The notes beneath the pieces are model-generated. The model was given only the letters and a program-made list of their open reading frames with translations, had not been told where the DNA came from and made no database searches. From Mimachlamys varia (taxonomy: Eukaryota; Mollusca; Bivalvia; Pectinida; Pectinidae): a stretch of 64,000 bases of DNA. How positions within the stretch are numbered: position 1 is the stretch's first letter; every line of letters starts with the position of its first letter. This document shows, one piece after another, positions 51,901-63,535 of this stretch. Location of the stretch: the NCBI GenBank assembly GCA_947623455.1, contig OX392527.1, forward strand, positions 46,296,401-46,360,400. Reading direction: 5' to 3'. Both the position numbers and the translations under genes were made by a program.

Positions 51901-54900
51901 CTCTTTCACTGTTTAGACCCATCCCTTCTTCCTCTAGTCCTGCCTCTTTCACTGTTTAGACCCATCCCTTCTTCCTCTAGTCCTGCCTCTTTCACTGTTT
52001 AGACCCATCCCTTCTTCCTCTAGTCCTGCCTCTTTCACTGTTTAGACCCATCCCTTCTTCCTCTAGTCCTGCCTCTTTCACTGTTTAGACCCATCCCTTC
52101 TTCCTCTAGTCCTGCCTCTTTCACTGTTTAGACCCATCCCTTCTTCCTCTAGTCCTGCCTCTTTCACTGTTTAGACCCATCCCTTCCTCCTCTAGTCCTG
52201 CCTCTTTCACTGTTTAGACCCATCCCTTCTTCCTCTAGTCCTGCCTCTTTCACTGTTTAGACCCATCCCTTCTTCCTCTAGTCCTGCCTCTTTCACTGTT
52301 TAGACCCATCCCTTCTTCCTCTAGTCCTGCCTCTTTCACTGTTTAGACCCATCCCTTCTTCCTCTAGTCCTGCCTCTTTCCCTGTTTAGTCCCACTTTTC
52401 CTTCCTCTAGTCCTGCCTCTTTCACTGTTTAGACCCATCCCTTCCTCCTCTAGTCCTGCCTCTTTCACTGTTTAGACCCATTCCTTCTTCCTCTAGTCCT
52501 GCCTCTTTCACTGTTTAGACCCATCCCTTCTTCCTCTAGTCCTGCCTCTTTCACTGTTTAGACCCATCCCTTCTTCCTCTAGTCCTGCCTCTTTCACTGT
52601 TTAGACCCATCCCTTCTTCCTCTAGTCTTGTCTCTTTATCTATTTAGACCTATCCCTTCTTCTTCTAGTCCTGCCTCTAATCCACTTTAGTACCACCCTT
52701 TCTTCCTCTAGTTCTACTTCTTTTACCTTTAAGTCCAATCTAAGCTTGAAAATTATAACTCAATATCCCATACAATTTCAGAAGGAACTATAATTCCAAC
52801 CTTCTAATTCAAGAGTTTAAATGTATCTTCAGCAGTTAATGAGTTACATTACTCAGGATGACAATTTTACAAACTATGATCATTCCTATTTGATATAATG
52901 TCAAATCCAGGTAAACATTTCAGATGTTTGATATATATATATTACTTGAAATCTTGATAATATAATTATTCTAATGGCACCTCCAACTCTAATGACCCCC
53001 CCCCCCCCCTCATCCCCCCCCCCCCCTTGTTTTGTGACTGCATACTACCCATCTCCTCTTGCCACATTTGTCTTAAGTTGTATCATTTGTTAAATATATT
53101 TGAAATTTGAATAATTACCATCAGCAGCAATGATCACATCAGCATGAAGGATATCCGTAATATCTGATTCACTCAATCCAAAGCTGCCTTTTCCTGGAAA
53201 AGAAATGGCTGTGGTAATAATTTGTGTTAATTAATTTGCAAGTCAAGAACAAAAATTGCTGTATATCTTTTCATGCATTCACAATATCAATGTCAAAGCA
53301 AGCAGTGACAACAGATTAAATTATTGTGCAAATATGTGTGATGTAGAAATTCCACACTTACTACAGAAGAATTTCTATATCTCCTATATGTACATGATAA
53401 TTGATAAACACTACTAATTATCCTCTAAGATCAATGCTACTGTTTATATTTTGTTTTTCATTCATTTTCTTTCAATATGTATTATGTAATAGAAGAATGG
53501 GAAAACACTGTTATTTGTGATATGAAATTATCAAGGTCTAATCTTCAAGATTGGTAAACATGTTCACTGGATTATGCTATGCCACACTGGGGTCAGATTA
53601 TAGAACGATTACTATGACCAATATGTTGTGTCCAATAATGGTGTCAGATTAGACAAGTTATTCTCACCAATATCTCATGTGCTACAGGGTGTCAGATTAG
53701 ACAGGTTAATCTCACCTATATCTCATGTGCTACAGGGTGTCAGATTAGACAGGTTAATCACACCAATATCTCGTGTGCTACAGGGTGTCAGATTAGACAG
53801 ATTAAACTCACCGATATCTCATGTGCTACAGGGTGTCAGATTAGACAGGTCAATCTCACCTATATCTCATGTGCTACAGGGTGTCAGATTAGACAGATTA
53901 ATCTCACCAATATCTCATGTGCTACAGGGTGTCAGATTAGACAGGTTAATCTCACCTATATCTCGTGTGCTACAGGGTGTCAGATTAGACAGGTCAATCT
54001 CACCTATATCTCGTGTGCTACAGGGTGTCAGATTAGACAGGTTAATTTGACCTATATCTCGTGTGCTACAGGGTGTCAGATTAGACAGGTTAATCACACC
54101 AATATCTCATGTGTTACAGGGTGTCAGATTAGACAGGTTAATCTCACCAATATCTCATGTGCTACAGGGTGTCAGATTAGACAGGTTAATCACACAAATA
54201 TCTCATGTGCTACAGGGTGTCAGATTAGACAGGTCAATCTCACCTATATCTCATGTGCTACAGGGTGTCAGATTAGACAGATTAATCTCACCGATATCTC
54301 ATGTGCTACAGGGTGTCAGATTAGACAGGTTAATCTCACCAATACCTCATGTGCTACAGGGTGACAGATTAGACAGATTAATCTCACCTATATCTCATGT
54401 GCTACAGGGTGTCGGATTAGACAGATTAATCTCACCGATATCTAGTGTGCTACAGGGTGTCAGATTAGACAGGTTAATCTCACCAATATCTCATGTGCTA
54501 CAGGGTGTCAGATTAGACAGATTAAACTCACCGATATCTCATGTGCTACAGGGTGTCAGATTAGACAGGTCAATCTCACCTATATCTCATGTGCTACAGG
54601 GTGTCAGATTAGACAGATTAATCTCACCAATATCTCATGTGCTACAGGGTGTCAGATTAGACAGGTTAATCTCACCTATATCTCGTGTGCTACAGGGTGT
54701 CAGATTAGACAGGTCAATCTCACCTATATCTCGTGTGCTACAGGGTGTCAGATTAGACAGGTTAATTTGACCTATATCTCGTGTGCTACAGGGTGTCAGA
54801 TTAGACAGGTTAATCACACCAATATCTCATGTGTTACAGGGTGTCAGATTAGACAGGTTAATCTCACCAATATCTCATGTGCTACAGGGTGTCAGATTAG

Positions 54901-57900
54901 ACAGGTTAATCACACCAATATCTCATGTGCTACAGGGTGTCAGATTAGACAGGTCAATCTCACCTATATCTCATGTGCTACAGGGTGTCAGATTAGACAG
55001 ATTAATCTCAATGATATCTCGTGTGCTACAGGGTGTCAGATTAGAAAGGTTAATCTCACCAATATCTCGTGTGCTACAGGGTGTCAGATTAGACAGGTCT
55101 ATCTCACCAATATCTCATGTGCTACAGGGTGTCAGATTAGTCAGATTAATCTCACCGATATCTCATGTGCTACAGGGTGTCAGATTAGACAGGCTAATCT
55201 CACCGATATCTCATGTGCTACAGGGTGTCAGATTAGACAGGTTAATTTGACCTATATCTCATGTGCTACAGGGTGTCAGATTAGACAGATTAATCTCACC
55301 GATATCTAGTGTGCTACAGGGTGTCAGATTAGACAGATTAATCTCACCAATATCTCATGTGCTACAGGGTGTCAGATTAGACAGGCTAATCTCACCAATA
55401 TCTCATGTGCTACAGGGTGTCAGATTAGACAGGTCAATCTCACCTATATCTCATGTGCTACAGGGTGTCAGATTGGACAGATTAATCTCACTGATATCTC
55501 ATGTGCTACAGGGTGTCAGATTAGACAGGTCAATCTCACCTATATCTCGTGTGCTACAGGGTGTCAGATTAGACAGGTTAATTTGACCTATATCTCGTGT
55601 GCGACAGGGTGTCAGATTAGACAGGTTAATCACACCAATATCTCGTGTGCTACAGGGTGTCAGATTAGACAGGTTAATCTCACCAATATCTCATGTGCTA
55701 CAGGGTGTCAGATTAGACAGGTTAATCACACCAATATCTCATGTGCTACAGGGTGTCAGATTAGACACCCCATCATTATGGGGGATTTCAACATCAACTC
55801 AATTAAGGAAAGTATATTGTTTACACATTTCAACTCATTGATGCATGACAGTTTTAGTATGTCAAATGTTATCAATCTTCCTACCAGAGACAGTGGGACA
55901 TGTGTAGATCATATATGGACATCACATCCCGAATCCATTATATATACTGAAGTATCGGACATATCTCTGAGTGACCATTATCCTATAAGTGCAGTTAGAG
56001 CACGAGTCAAAACAAAGGGAAACAATCAAAAGACAATCAAATACAGATGTCTTAAACACTTTGATGAATCAAATTTTCGTGACGATATAGAAAATATCCC
56101 ATGGTCATCATTAGATGCTTTTGATTGTATACATGACATGATTTCTGGTTTTCAGGATTTGTTTTTAGACATTGTAAATAAGCATGCACCATTCAAGGAA
56201 AGACGTGTTAAATATCCAAGTATACCTGAGTGGTGGAATGATGATATTAATATAGCTATCCGTATCAGAAACAAACATAAACAAGAAGGTAATGTTGTAA
56301 TGTACAAAAAATGGAGAAACAAAGTTACATACATGATTAGAAGTGCAAAGAAAAACTACTTTTCAGAAGTGTTAGAACAATGCAAGACTTCTAGTCAAGA
56401 TTACTGGAAACATTTTAAAAAACTATGTCCTAAAAGTAAAACAGCATCACCAAATTTTATACAACATTTAGAAAAGGACATTTCAGATGCAGGTGAAATT
56501 AGTAATGTTTTTAACCAATATTTTACAACTATCTCAAAACAGTATATAAAAAATACAGAAAGTACTTGCCCTTCTTCAAACATAGATACACTAAAAAAGT
56601 TTACATTTGAAAAACTCAAGGGTGCTACCTTCAATATACCAAAAGTAGAAGAACAATTTGTTGAACAATTTTTGTCCAATTTAGATGTTACTAAAGCCAC
56701 TGGACTTGACAATGTGGAACCCAAATTCTTAAGATGTTGTTCCAAATCCATTGCTCCTATTGTTTGCAAATTAATGAACTACAGTATTGAAAAGAGTACA
56801 TTTCCTAGTCTTTGGAAAAATGCTAAAGTTAGTCCACTCTTTAAAAAAGGAAAAACAGAACAAATTAGTAATTACAGACCAATATCAGTACTGCCGATTT
56901 TATCAAAATGTCTGGAGAAACATATTCACAAACATTTTTACAATTTTTTATGCAATTATGACCTTATTCTAGAATGTCAGTCTGGTTTTCGAGCGCGGCA
57001 TTCTTGTCAGACTGCACTGACCAAAATCACTAACATGTGGTTTGACTCTATCAATCATGGATTATTGTCAGGTGTTTTATTTTTAGATTTTAGAAAGGCT
57101 TTTGACCTTGTTGACCATGATATTCTACTTACCAAATTAGGCCTATATGGCTGTTCTAGTGCAACCATGGATTTGTTCTCAAGTTATATCAAAGATCGTT
57201 TTCAAACAGTGAATTTCAAAAACACCCTAAGCGACCCTCAATCTCTTACGGTTGGCGTACCTCAAGGATCAATTCTTGGTCCTTTAATGTTCATACTGTA
57301 TGTGAACGATCTTCCCCTGGTTACAAAAAACTCAGCTATGTACATGTATGCTGACGACACAGCTGCCCATACCAAGGGAAAATCTATTGAAAGTATCAAT
57401 TCTGACTTAAATGAAGATACAATACTAATTCAGAAATGGTGCAATGAAAACAAAATGTGTGTCAATACAGAAAAAACGAAAGTCATGTTAATTGGAACAA
57501 CACAAAGAAAAAGTAGACAAACTGAGCAGTTAGAAATATTTATAAATAACACAAAAATTGACAATGTAAAACAAGAAAAACTTCTTGGAGTCACTATTGA
57601 TGACTGTTTATCCTGGGATAAACAGATTGTTTCTATTGCAAAAAAAATTTCATATCAACTTTTCCAAATGAGACGCATTCGACCCTTTCTTACACAGAAA
57701 TCCAGTCTCACTTATTACAACTGCTTCATCAACACTCATTTTGACTACTGTTCAAATATCTGGGGTAATGCCTCCCAGAACCACATTGCAAAAATTGAAA
57801 AGTTACAAAAACGTGCTGCAAGAATCATATTGAAGTGTGACTTTTGTACACCTTCAAGTGAAATGTTTAGTGAACTAATGTGGCTGCCGTTTAAGAAAAG

Positions 57901-58502
57901 AATTTCTTACAATCACGCCATTTTAATGTACAAAATTTTAAATAATCTGGCGCCAAACTACCTAAACAATTTTACTTTGTCTTCTGAAATCCAGTCAAGA
58001 AAAACTCGATCATCTTCACAAAATGTGTTTTATCTGCCATCTTACAAGACAAATATTTTTAAACGGTCCTTTACATATCAAGGTCCTTTTATTTGGAACA
58101 GTTTGCCTTCTTATGTCCAAAATTGTAAAAGTCTCTTGTCTTTTAAGAAATGTGCCAAACAGTATTTTATGGGATAAAGCAATGTATTTTCTTCGAATTT
58201 TTAACTTCTTAATTATCAAACAGCATCATATCTTTTTAATTTCTGAAATAAGACCTGAGTCTACCATGCAGGTAGGGCTCTCCCCAACTGCTGGAAAGCT
58301 CGGGTCACATTGTTTTAAAAGATTTGTAGCTAATTACTGTGATATTCTGATATTTATGTGATGTTAATTAACATGTACATGTGCAATTCTCTTAATATGT
58401 CTAGTAATAGTTTATCGTTGTAACTTTGTTGTATATACTGTACATTTTATCATACTTGACCATATGTTAGACGAGTCCTTGACTCAATATGTCATCAAGT
58501 TT

Positions 58503-58568
<66 letters not shown>

Positions 58569-61500
58569 TATTATTACAGGTCAATCTCACCTATATCTCA
58601 TGTGCTACAGGGTGTCGGATTAGACAGATTAATCTCAACGATATCTCGTGTGCTACAGGGTGTCAGATTAGAAAGGTTAATCTCACCAATATCTCGTGTG
58701 CTACAGGGTGTCAGATTAGACAGGTTAATCTCACCAATATCTCATGTGCTACAGGGTGTCAGATTAGACAGATTAATCTCACAAATCTCTCATGTGCTAC
58801 AGGGTGTCAGATTAGACAGGTTAATCTCACCAATATCTCATGTGCTACAGGGTGACAGATTAGACAGATTAATCTCACCGATATCTCATGTGCTACAGGG
58901 TGTCAGATTAGACAGGTTCATCTCACCAATATCTCATGTGCTACACAGGGTGTCAGATTAGACAGGTCAATCTCACCAATATCTCATGTGCTACAGGGTG
59001 ACAGATTAGACAGATTAATCTCACCAATATCTCATGTGCTACAGGGTGTCAGATTAGACAGGTTAATCTCACCAATATCTCATGTGCTACACAGGGTCTC
59101 AGATTAGACAGGTTAATCTCTCCAATATTTCATGTGCTACAGGGTGTCAGATTAGACAGGTTAATCTCACCAATATCTCGTCTGCTACAGGGTGTCAGAT
59201 AAGACAGTTTAATCTCACCAATAACTCATGTGCTACAGGGTGTCAGATTAGACAGGTTAATCTCACCAATATCTCATGTGCTACAGGGTGTCAGATAAGA
59301 CAGTTTAATCTCACCAATATCTCGTGTGCTACAGGGTGTCAGATTAGACAGGTTAATCTCACCAATATCTCATGTGCTACACAGGGTCTCAGATTAGACA
59401 GGTCAATCTCACATATATTTCATGTGCTACAGGGTGTCAGATTAAACAGATTAATCTTACCAATATCTCATGTGATACAGGGTGTCAGATTAGACAGGTT
59501 CATCTCACCAATATCTCGTGTGCTACAAGGTGTCAGATTAGACAGGTTAATCTCGCCAATATCTCATGTGCTACACAGTGTCCGATTAGACATGTTAACC
59601 TCGCCAATATCTCATGTGCTACACAGGGTGTCAGATAAGACAGGTCAATCTCACTAACATCTCATGTGCTACAGGGTGTCAGATAAGACAGGTCAATCTC
59701 ACTAACATCTCATGTGCTACAGGGTGTCAGATTAGACAGGTTAATCTCACCAATATCTCATGTGCTACTGGGTGTCAGATAAGACAGATCAATCTCACTA
59801 ATATCTCATGTGCTACAGGGTGTCAGATTAGACAGGTTAATCTCGCCAATATCTCATGTGCTACACAGTGTCCGATTAGACATGTTAATCTCACTAACAT
59901 CTCATGTGCTACAGGGTGTCAGATTAGACAGGTTTTGCTTTACTAGCTACACTACATGTCTGATTCCTATACCTGGTACAAGGCAGTCCTGACACCAGTC
60001 CAGCTCCCTGACCTTGACATTACAGCTAGACGTGAGGTCAGAGTTCAGCTCTACGTTATACTGGGCCATACAGAGTACACTTTCACCAACATCTGTACCA
60101 AAGAATATAGTGACTGCTTAAACAAAAGCTTTAATTGTACAGGAAATATATATATCTTAGGAAATCAGAAATTCAACATATTTGTCAGCAATCTTATTTA
60201 ACTGCATTTTGCGCTTAAAATATTACTCTAAATTATGAAAGTGCTAATGTATTCTTCTATACATATAATTTTAATAGCATATTATGGGAGTGCCAATTTA
60301 TCAATTCCTTTTATGTGCATCTGTTGAAATTTGAAAATGTACTTAAACTTGCATGTTTAGATAAATACTAATGGAGTGCTTATTAAGGTGACAGTTGACA
60401 AGTTATAATTGGTAAATTAATTGTGTAATTACCTGTACAATACACAGTTTCAGCTGTCATGGCGGCCACGATTGTTGTCAGTCCTGTACCTGCTCCAAGG
60501 TCAAGGACGACCTTTCCGGAGAAATTGTCCCTGTGGTGGAGGATGTAATCACAGAGGAGCAGGGCTCCGGCCCACACCTGTACAATATAGTATGATCTGG
60601 GTCAGATGACCTAACAAAACAACTTTATAGTTAGCTAAATTCCCCATTCAGTCCTCCCAACTCCAACCTGTGAACCCCCCCCCCCCCCCCCCCACCCACC
60701 CACCATCCTGTCCCTAGTGGTCAATTGATTTTCATATATCTAAGAAATGATTGTCCTCCCAAAGTGATGATTCTTTTGAAACCTTTTGTACACTCAGGTG
60801 TTAAGAAAAGACTACCGAAGAGTACGGTAGAGTGCAAAACAATTTAAGGAAAAATTTACGGACAGTGCACAATGGATGAAACATGATGGCTATATAGATC
60901 TTTTATCATGACCCATTAGGTCAGATGACCAAAAATATACCCGACCTTGGATAGAGATAGGAATTCCTGTTGGTATTTCTGTATGTCTGTATTTCTAATT
61001 CTAAAAGCAAATAATTCATTATGTACTCTCTGCCCTATTTAGATAAAGTATACTAGGGTTATTTTATTATTGGTTACCGCCCAAAGATTTAAACAGTTTC
61101 ATAAAGGATGTGTATTTTAATGCCAGGTGTCTTTCTTTAGACCCTCCACCATCAATGAATGAAATGCAGATAAATAACATCTTTACATCTTTGAACTTTG
61201 AACTTGAACTTCTGTACAATAAGCCACAGACTCCCCATTGTTGTCTTACCTGAGATTTGAGATATTTTACATATTAATACACCATACCTGTTCACCAACA
61301 TCCTTTAACTCTGTAGCAAGTCTGTGTTCTACAATATTAATGAAAAATGTGTACAGCAAAGAAATATAAACAATTACTTAACAATAAACTATAAAAGGAT
61401 CAACATTAAATTGTAATTCAACATAAATGAATCTAAACAAAAGATTGTAAGAATTTCAGATACAATGGAAGATATGAAAAAATCAGAGAATACCAAAGCG

Positions 61501-62679
61501 TCAACAAAACAATAATCCGAACTCAAAATTGATTAAACTAGGGGGAAAAAGTAAGAACAAAAAAAAGATTTACATGGAGACCCTTGTACAAGAGAATAAG
61601 ACCAGGTGCTCCAGAAGAGTACCTGTGACCTAATAAGAGTATAAGGAACAAACGTGGTAGCTAGCCCTTCAACCCAGTATCCTGAAACATGTCAACTACT
61701 TCGCTCTCCATTCAACATCGGTAAAATGAAAGAACCTCCGTGCTGGGCTCACTACTTAACCTCACAAATATGGTAGCAGCTGCAGTTCAGTGCCCAGCAT
61801 GCTACCATGCAGCCTGGTACCCTCATGCAGTTCCAGGGGCCTTTTGGTTATTGAAAAGTTTAAATTACTTTAGGATTTAAGACATTTTTGAAAGTAAGTC
61901 AATGTCATTCATTTGAACAAACTTAATTGGTAGCCCTTCATCCTAGGAAGCTACAGGCCAAATATCAGAACTCTGGGCCTTTCTGTTATTGAGAAGAAGT
62001 TGTTGAAGGAAAAGTTTATACATGCTGGACAGCATATGGCAGCCGATGATGGATGAAGCATGATGGCTATAGGGCATCGACCTTGACCCTTTCGGTCAAA
62101 TGACATAATAATATGAATTTGTCCAGTAATAAGCCCACCCCTACGTTTATGGTGGCAGAGTGGTTAAGGTGTTCCGACATCGACCACTAGCTGGAGACTT
62201 CTGGGTTGCAAGTTCAAATCCCACGTGGGGCAGTTGCCAGGTACAGCATGACTGTAGGTCTGTGGTTTTCTACGGGTACTCTGGCTTTCCTCCACCTTCA
62301 AAAACCTGGCACATCCTTAAATGACGCTGGATGTTAATAGGATGTAAAACTAAATAAACCAAACCAAACCCTACGTGTTTACATTGTAGCATGAGGTAAT
62401 CAATGGTATCCTGACAAGCTAAGTATAATTGAAGGATGTTATCATTATATATTTGTTATATACCTAAGGTAATCACTGCCTTTTCTTCACTCTTCCTATA
62501 CCTAGACAGAATCAGGTCACCGTCCTCATCAACCTCCAGGTGTGACGGACAGGATTCGGCTTCTGTTCTGTCCTCCTCAGGTCCTATTGTTGTATCATCA
62601 ACTTCAGGTCCATCATTTAATACTATAGGTGGAGTTCTATTGCTGTTAATCAATGGTAATTTGATTTCAAATCTTGTGA
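48925..62679 (-). CDS. METTL22: METTL22, protein-lysine methyltransferase, seven exons found
   Basis: Minus-strand coding exons: 62464-62679, 61288-61328, 60433-60577, 59973-60092, 53119-53193, 50075-50174, 48925-49114 (stop TAG at 48925-48927). Phases agree at every junction; 295 codons are recovered, against about 404 residues in human METTL22, so the N-terminus is missing. In order: an acidic N-region ending LEVDEDGDLI; HRLATELKDVGEQVWAGALL; the SAM-binding motif I VVLDLGAGTGL; TAETVYCTDVGESV; VKVRELDW; the DXXY family motif split over exons 6/7 (ADVIYDDDA); and KRLVFTLADLDIACPAY near the end. Human METTL22 methylates Lys135 of the DNA-binding protein KIN17, mainly in the nucleus; the same role is inferred. 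Three introns carry large minisatellites, and intron 5 also a LINE. The partner gene at 63536 is head-to-head. Confidence 0.93.
49115..49475 (-). repeat. 39-nt tandem array copying the exon 8 acceptor of METTL22
   Basis: About eight or nine copies of a 39-nt unit lie directly upstream of exon 8 on the minus strand. Each unit contains TCTGTTCACAG followed by GACTGGTATTCACCCTGGCT, so it repeats the acceptor and the first coding codons (LVFTLADL). The two copies nearest the real exon have lost the AG of the acceptor, and one of these changes also creates a TAA stop; more distant copies keep AG. Using those would read into that stop. Confidence 0.88.
50245..52735. repeat. 43-nt pyrimidine-rich minisatellite in METTL22 intron 6
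   Basis: Nearly 2.5 kb of tandem 43-nt units (CCTCTAGTCCTGCCTCTTTC, then ACTGTTTAGACCCATCCCTTCTT split over the boundary). The left 600 bases are diverged and contain a CTACCTCTTTTCCCC variant; from about 51180 on the copies are almost identical. A block at 50820-50960 recurs at 51000-51140. The plus strand is strongly pyrimidine-rich throughout. No exon is included in the unit, although the variant units resemble the donor end of exon 7 (TTACCTCTTTTCTAGTCCCA). Confidence 0.93.
52785..52850. repeat. Copy of the dispersed short repeat
   Basis: TTCCAACCTTCTAATTCAAG with TTTAAATGTATCTTCAGC matches the family seen at 11640-11765 and 12370-12440. It lies in METTL22 intron 6. Confidence 0.4.
53638..55767. 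repeat. 48-nt minisatellite in METTL22 intron 5, left block
   Basis: About 44 tandem copies of a 48-nt unit (GGTGTCAGATTAGACAGG, TTAATCTCACCAATATCTC, ATGTGCTACAG). A 720-base stretch (15 units) starting near 53760 is repeated almost exactly from about 54480, showing recent block duplication. Because 48 is divisible by three, several frames remain open (RLISPISHVLQGVRLD-like and CATGCQIRQVNLTNIS-like). These are repeat artefacts inside an antisense intron, not proteins, as far as sequence alone can tell. Confidence 0.95.
55768..58177 (+). CDS. LINE endonuclease (partial) and reverse transcriptase
   Basis: About 800 codons open without interruption to the TAA at 58175-58177. The end of an APE-type endonuclease is visible (GDFNIN; SLSDHYPISAV with the SDH catalytic motif), then a connector and a reverse transcriptase domain: SNYRPISVLPILSKCLEK, QSGFRARHSCQTAL, LDFRKAFDLVDH (first catalytic Asp), VGVPQGSILGPLMF, YADDTA (catalytic Asp pair) and KLLGVTIDDCLSW. 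The C-terminal part (NCFINTHFDYCSNIWGN, EKLQKRAARIIL) is usual for CR1/Jockey-like elements. The frame runs upstream into the minisatellite only because that repeat has no stops; the true start codon was lost by truncation. The undamaged frame suggests a young insertion. Confidence 0.92.
55768..58575 (+). mobile_element. 5'-truncated non-LTR retrotransposon (LINE)
   Basis: A LINE inserted in the 48-nt array. It starts inside the endonuclease domain (PIIMGDFNIN) and runs to a 3' end with AATAAAG at 58504 and a TTA/ATT microsatellite tail (about 58509-58575), typical of CR1/Jockey-like lineages. The array resumes in phase after the tail, with at most a 3-base target duplication (ACA). The opposite orientation to METTL22 places it antisense in intron 5. 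Confidence 0.92.
58576..59937. repeat. 48-nt minisatellite in METTL22 intron 5, right block
   Basis: About 28 further copies of the same 48-nt unit as at 53638-55767, more diverged, with some units carrying CTACACAGGG in place of CTACAGGG. It ends 35 bases from the donor of METTL22 exon 5, so it occupies the 5' end of that intron. The splice site itself is not part of the unit. Confidence 0.95.
60830..60945. repeat. Dispersed repeat, copy 1 (METTL22 intron 3)
   Basis: GATGAAACATGATGGCTATA followed by TTAGGTCAGATGACC matches GATGAAGCATGATGGCTATA and TTCGGTCAAATGAC at about 62051-62104. It is an unclassified repeat family present in two METTL22 introns. Confidence 0.55.
61600..62110. repeat. 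Dispersed repeat, longer copy (METTL22 intron 2)
   Basis: A mildly GC-richer block containing the family seen at 60830-60945 plus the phrases GGCCTTTTGGTTATTGA and GGGCCTTTCTGTTATTGAG, which repeat within the block. There is no coding capacity that I recognise. Confidence 0.45.
62145..62366 (+). mobile_element. tRNA-derived SINE, copy 2
   Basis: GGTGGCAGAGTGGTTAAGG (A-box head), CAAGTTCAAATCCCACG (B-box), GTGGGGCAGTTGCCAGGTAC, GGCTTTCCTCCACCTTC and an A-rich AAACCAAACC tail. It aligns along its whole length to the SINE at 7744-7965. It lies in METTL22 intron 2 on the opposite strand. Confidence 0.85.
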
Positions 62680-63535
62680 CTGTAACAATGAATAGAATAT
62701 GTTTACATTAATAAATATGTGCATATACATGCATCTATGTAAGTTGTAAAAATTTAATTGAGTGGTGTCAAATCAGAACTGTCTTGTCCGACCCCTGAGT
62801 ATAATCCTGTCTAATATCACGGAATTTAAGATTTAAAAATCATAAGTCCATTCTAATATATACCACTTCTGTAATTTCATTTCATATGGACATATTAACA
62901 ATGCAAACAACACTGAAACTTATGATAGCCTTATCATAATACAACCAATTTGCTGGATTCTCAGTATGGCTGTCAGTTTAGACAGGTTATTAAAATATCT
63001 GGTCCCTGGTGAGAGTCTTTTGTCTGGTAAGTCACCTAAATATAGTAAGTTGTTTTTAAATGTCTTGTAAATATTTAATATAATCTCTGATTTAAAAATT
63101 ACCGGAATTACTGATTTTGGTTGGCAAAGCTTCACATGTGTGATATAAATGTACTTCAGATAAAACCTTTTCCCCAGGCTCCATGCTTTACAGTATAGAG
63201 AGATGAGAAAATCAGGAATAATCTCACAAAAATGAAAAACGTGCTGAACATAGTAGAACTGAATAGAAACACTTCTTTAAGTATTTTTACGTTAATACAT
63301 TTTAAAAACCAGCATGTTAATACCATTTCATTGAACAAAAATAACATAACATTATTTTTTGTAGGAAACGAAATCCGGTCAATGTTTCTGAATATCCGAA
63401 CTTTAGTACGTTCCAAAATTATCGTGAACAATTTACGCCCTTTGTTTTTCGCGCATTTTCTCAATGTTTTATTCTTTTGAGACGACGACTGCGATAAGTC
63501 TCGTGATTGTAAACAAAACAATCGCCGTAAACAAT
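62680..63535. promoter_or_regulatory. METTL22-fucosidase head-to-head region
   Basis: About 850 bases separate the first recognised METTL22 exon (minus) from the fucosidase start codon (plus). The missing METTL22 N-terminal exon and both 5' ends should lie here, so it may act as a shared promoter region. I find no clear TATA box. A minus-strand frame at 62920-63135 contains VIFKSEIIL, which faintly recalls the METTL22 N-terminus but lacks a matching donor. Confidence 0.35.

Noticed and set aside
53628..55767. Long repeat proteins of up to 235 codons, and the extended 864-codon frame
   Set aside because: The repeat part lies in METTL22 intron 5; the long frame only fuses stop-free array sequence to the truncated LINE protein.
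55583..58177. Retroviral or viral polymerase
   Set aside because: The endonuclease remnant, RT motif style and microsatellite tail with no long terminal repeats identify a non-LTR retrotransposon.
53638..59937. CRISPR-like array because of regular 48-nt spacing
   Set aside because: There are no distinct repeats and unique spacers: the whole unit repeats, and the context is a eukaryotic intron.
62920..63135. First coding exon of METTL22 (VIFKSEIIL resembles its N-terminus)
   Set aside because: Only about eight residues agree loosely and there is no donor in the needed phase after them; kept as a weak possibility only.
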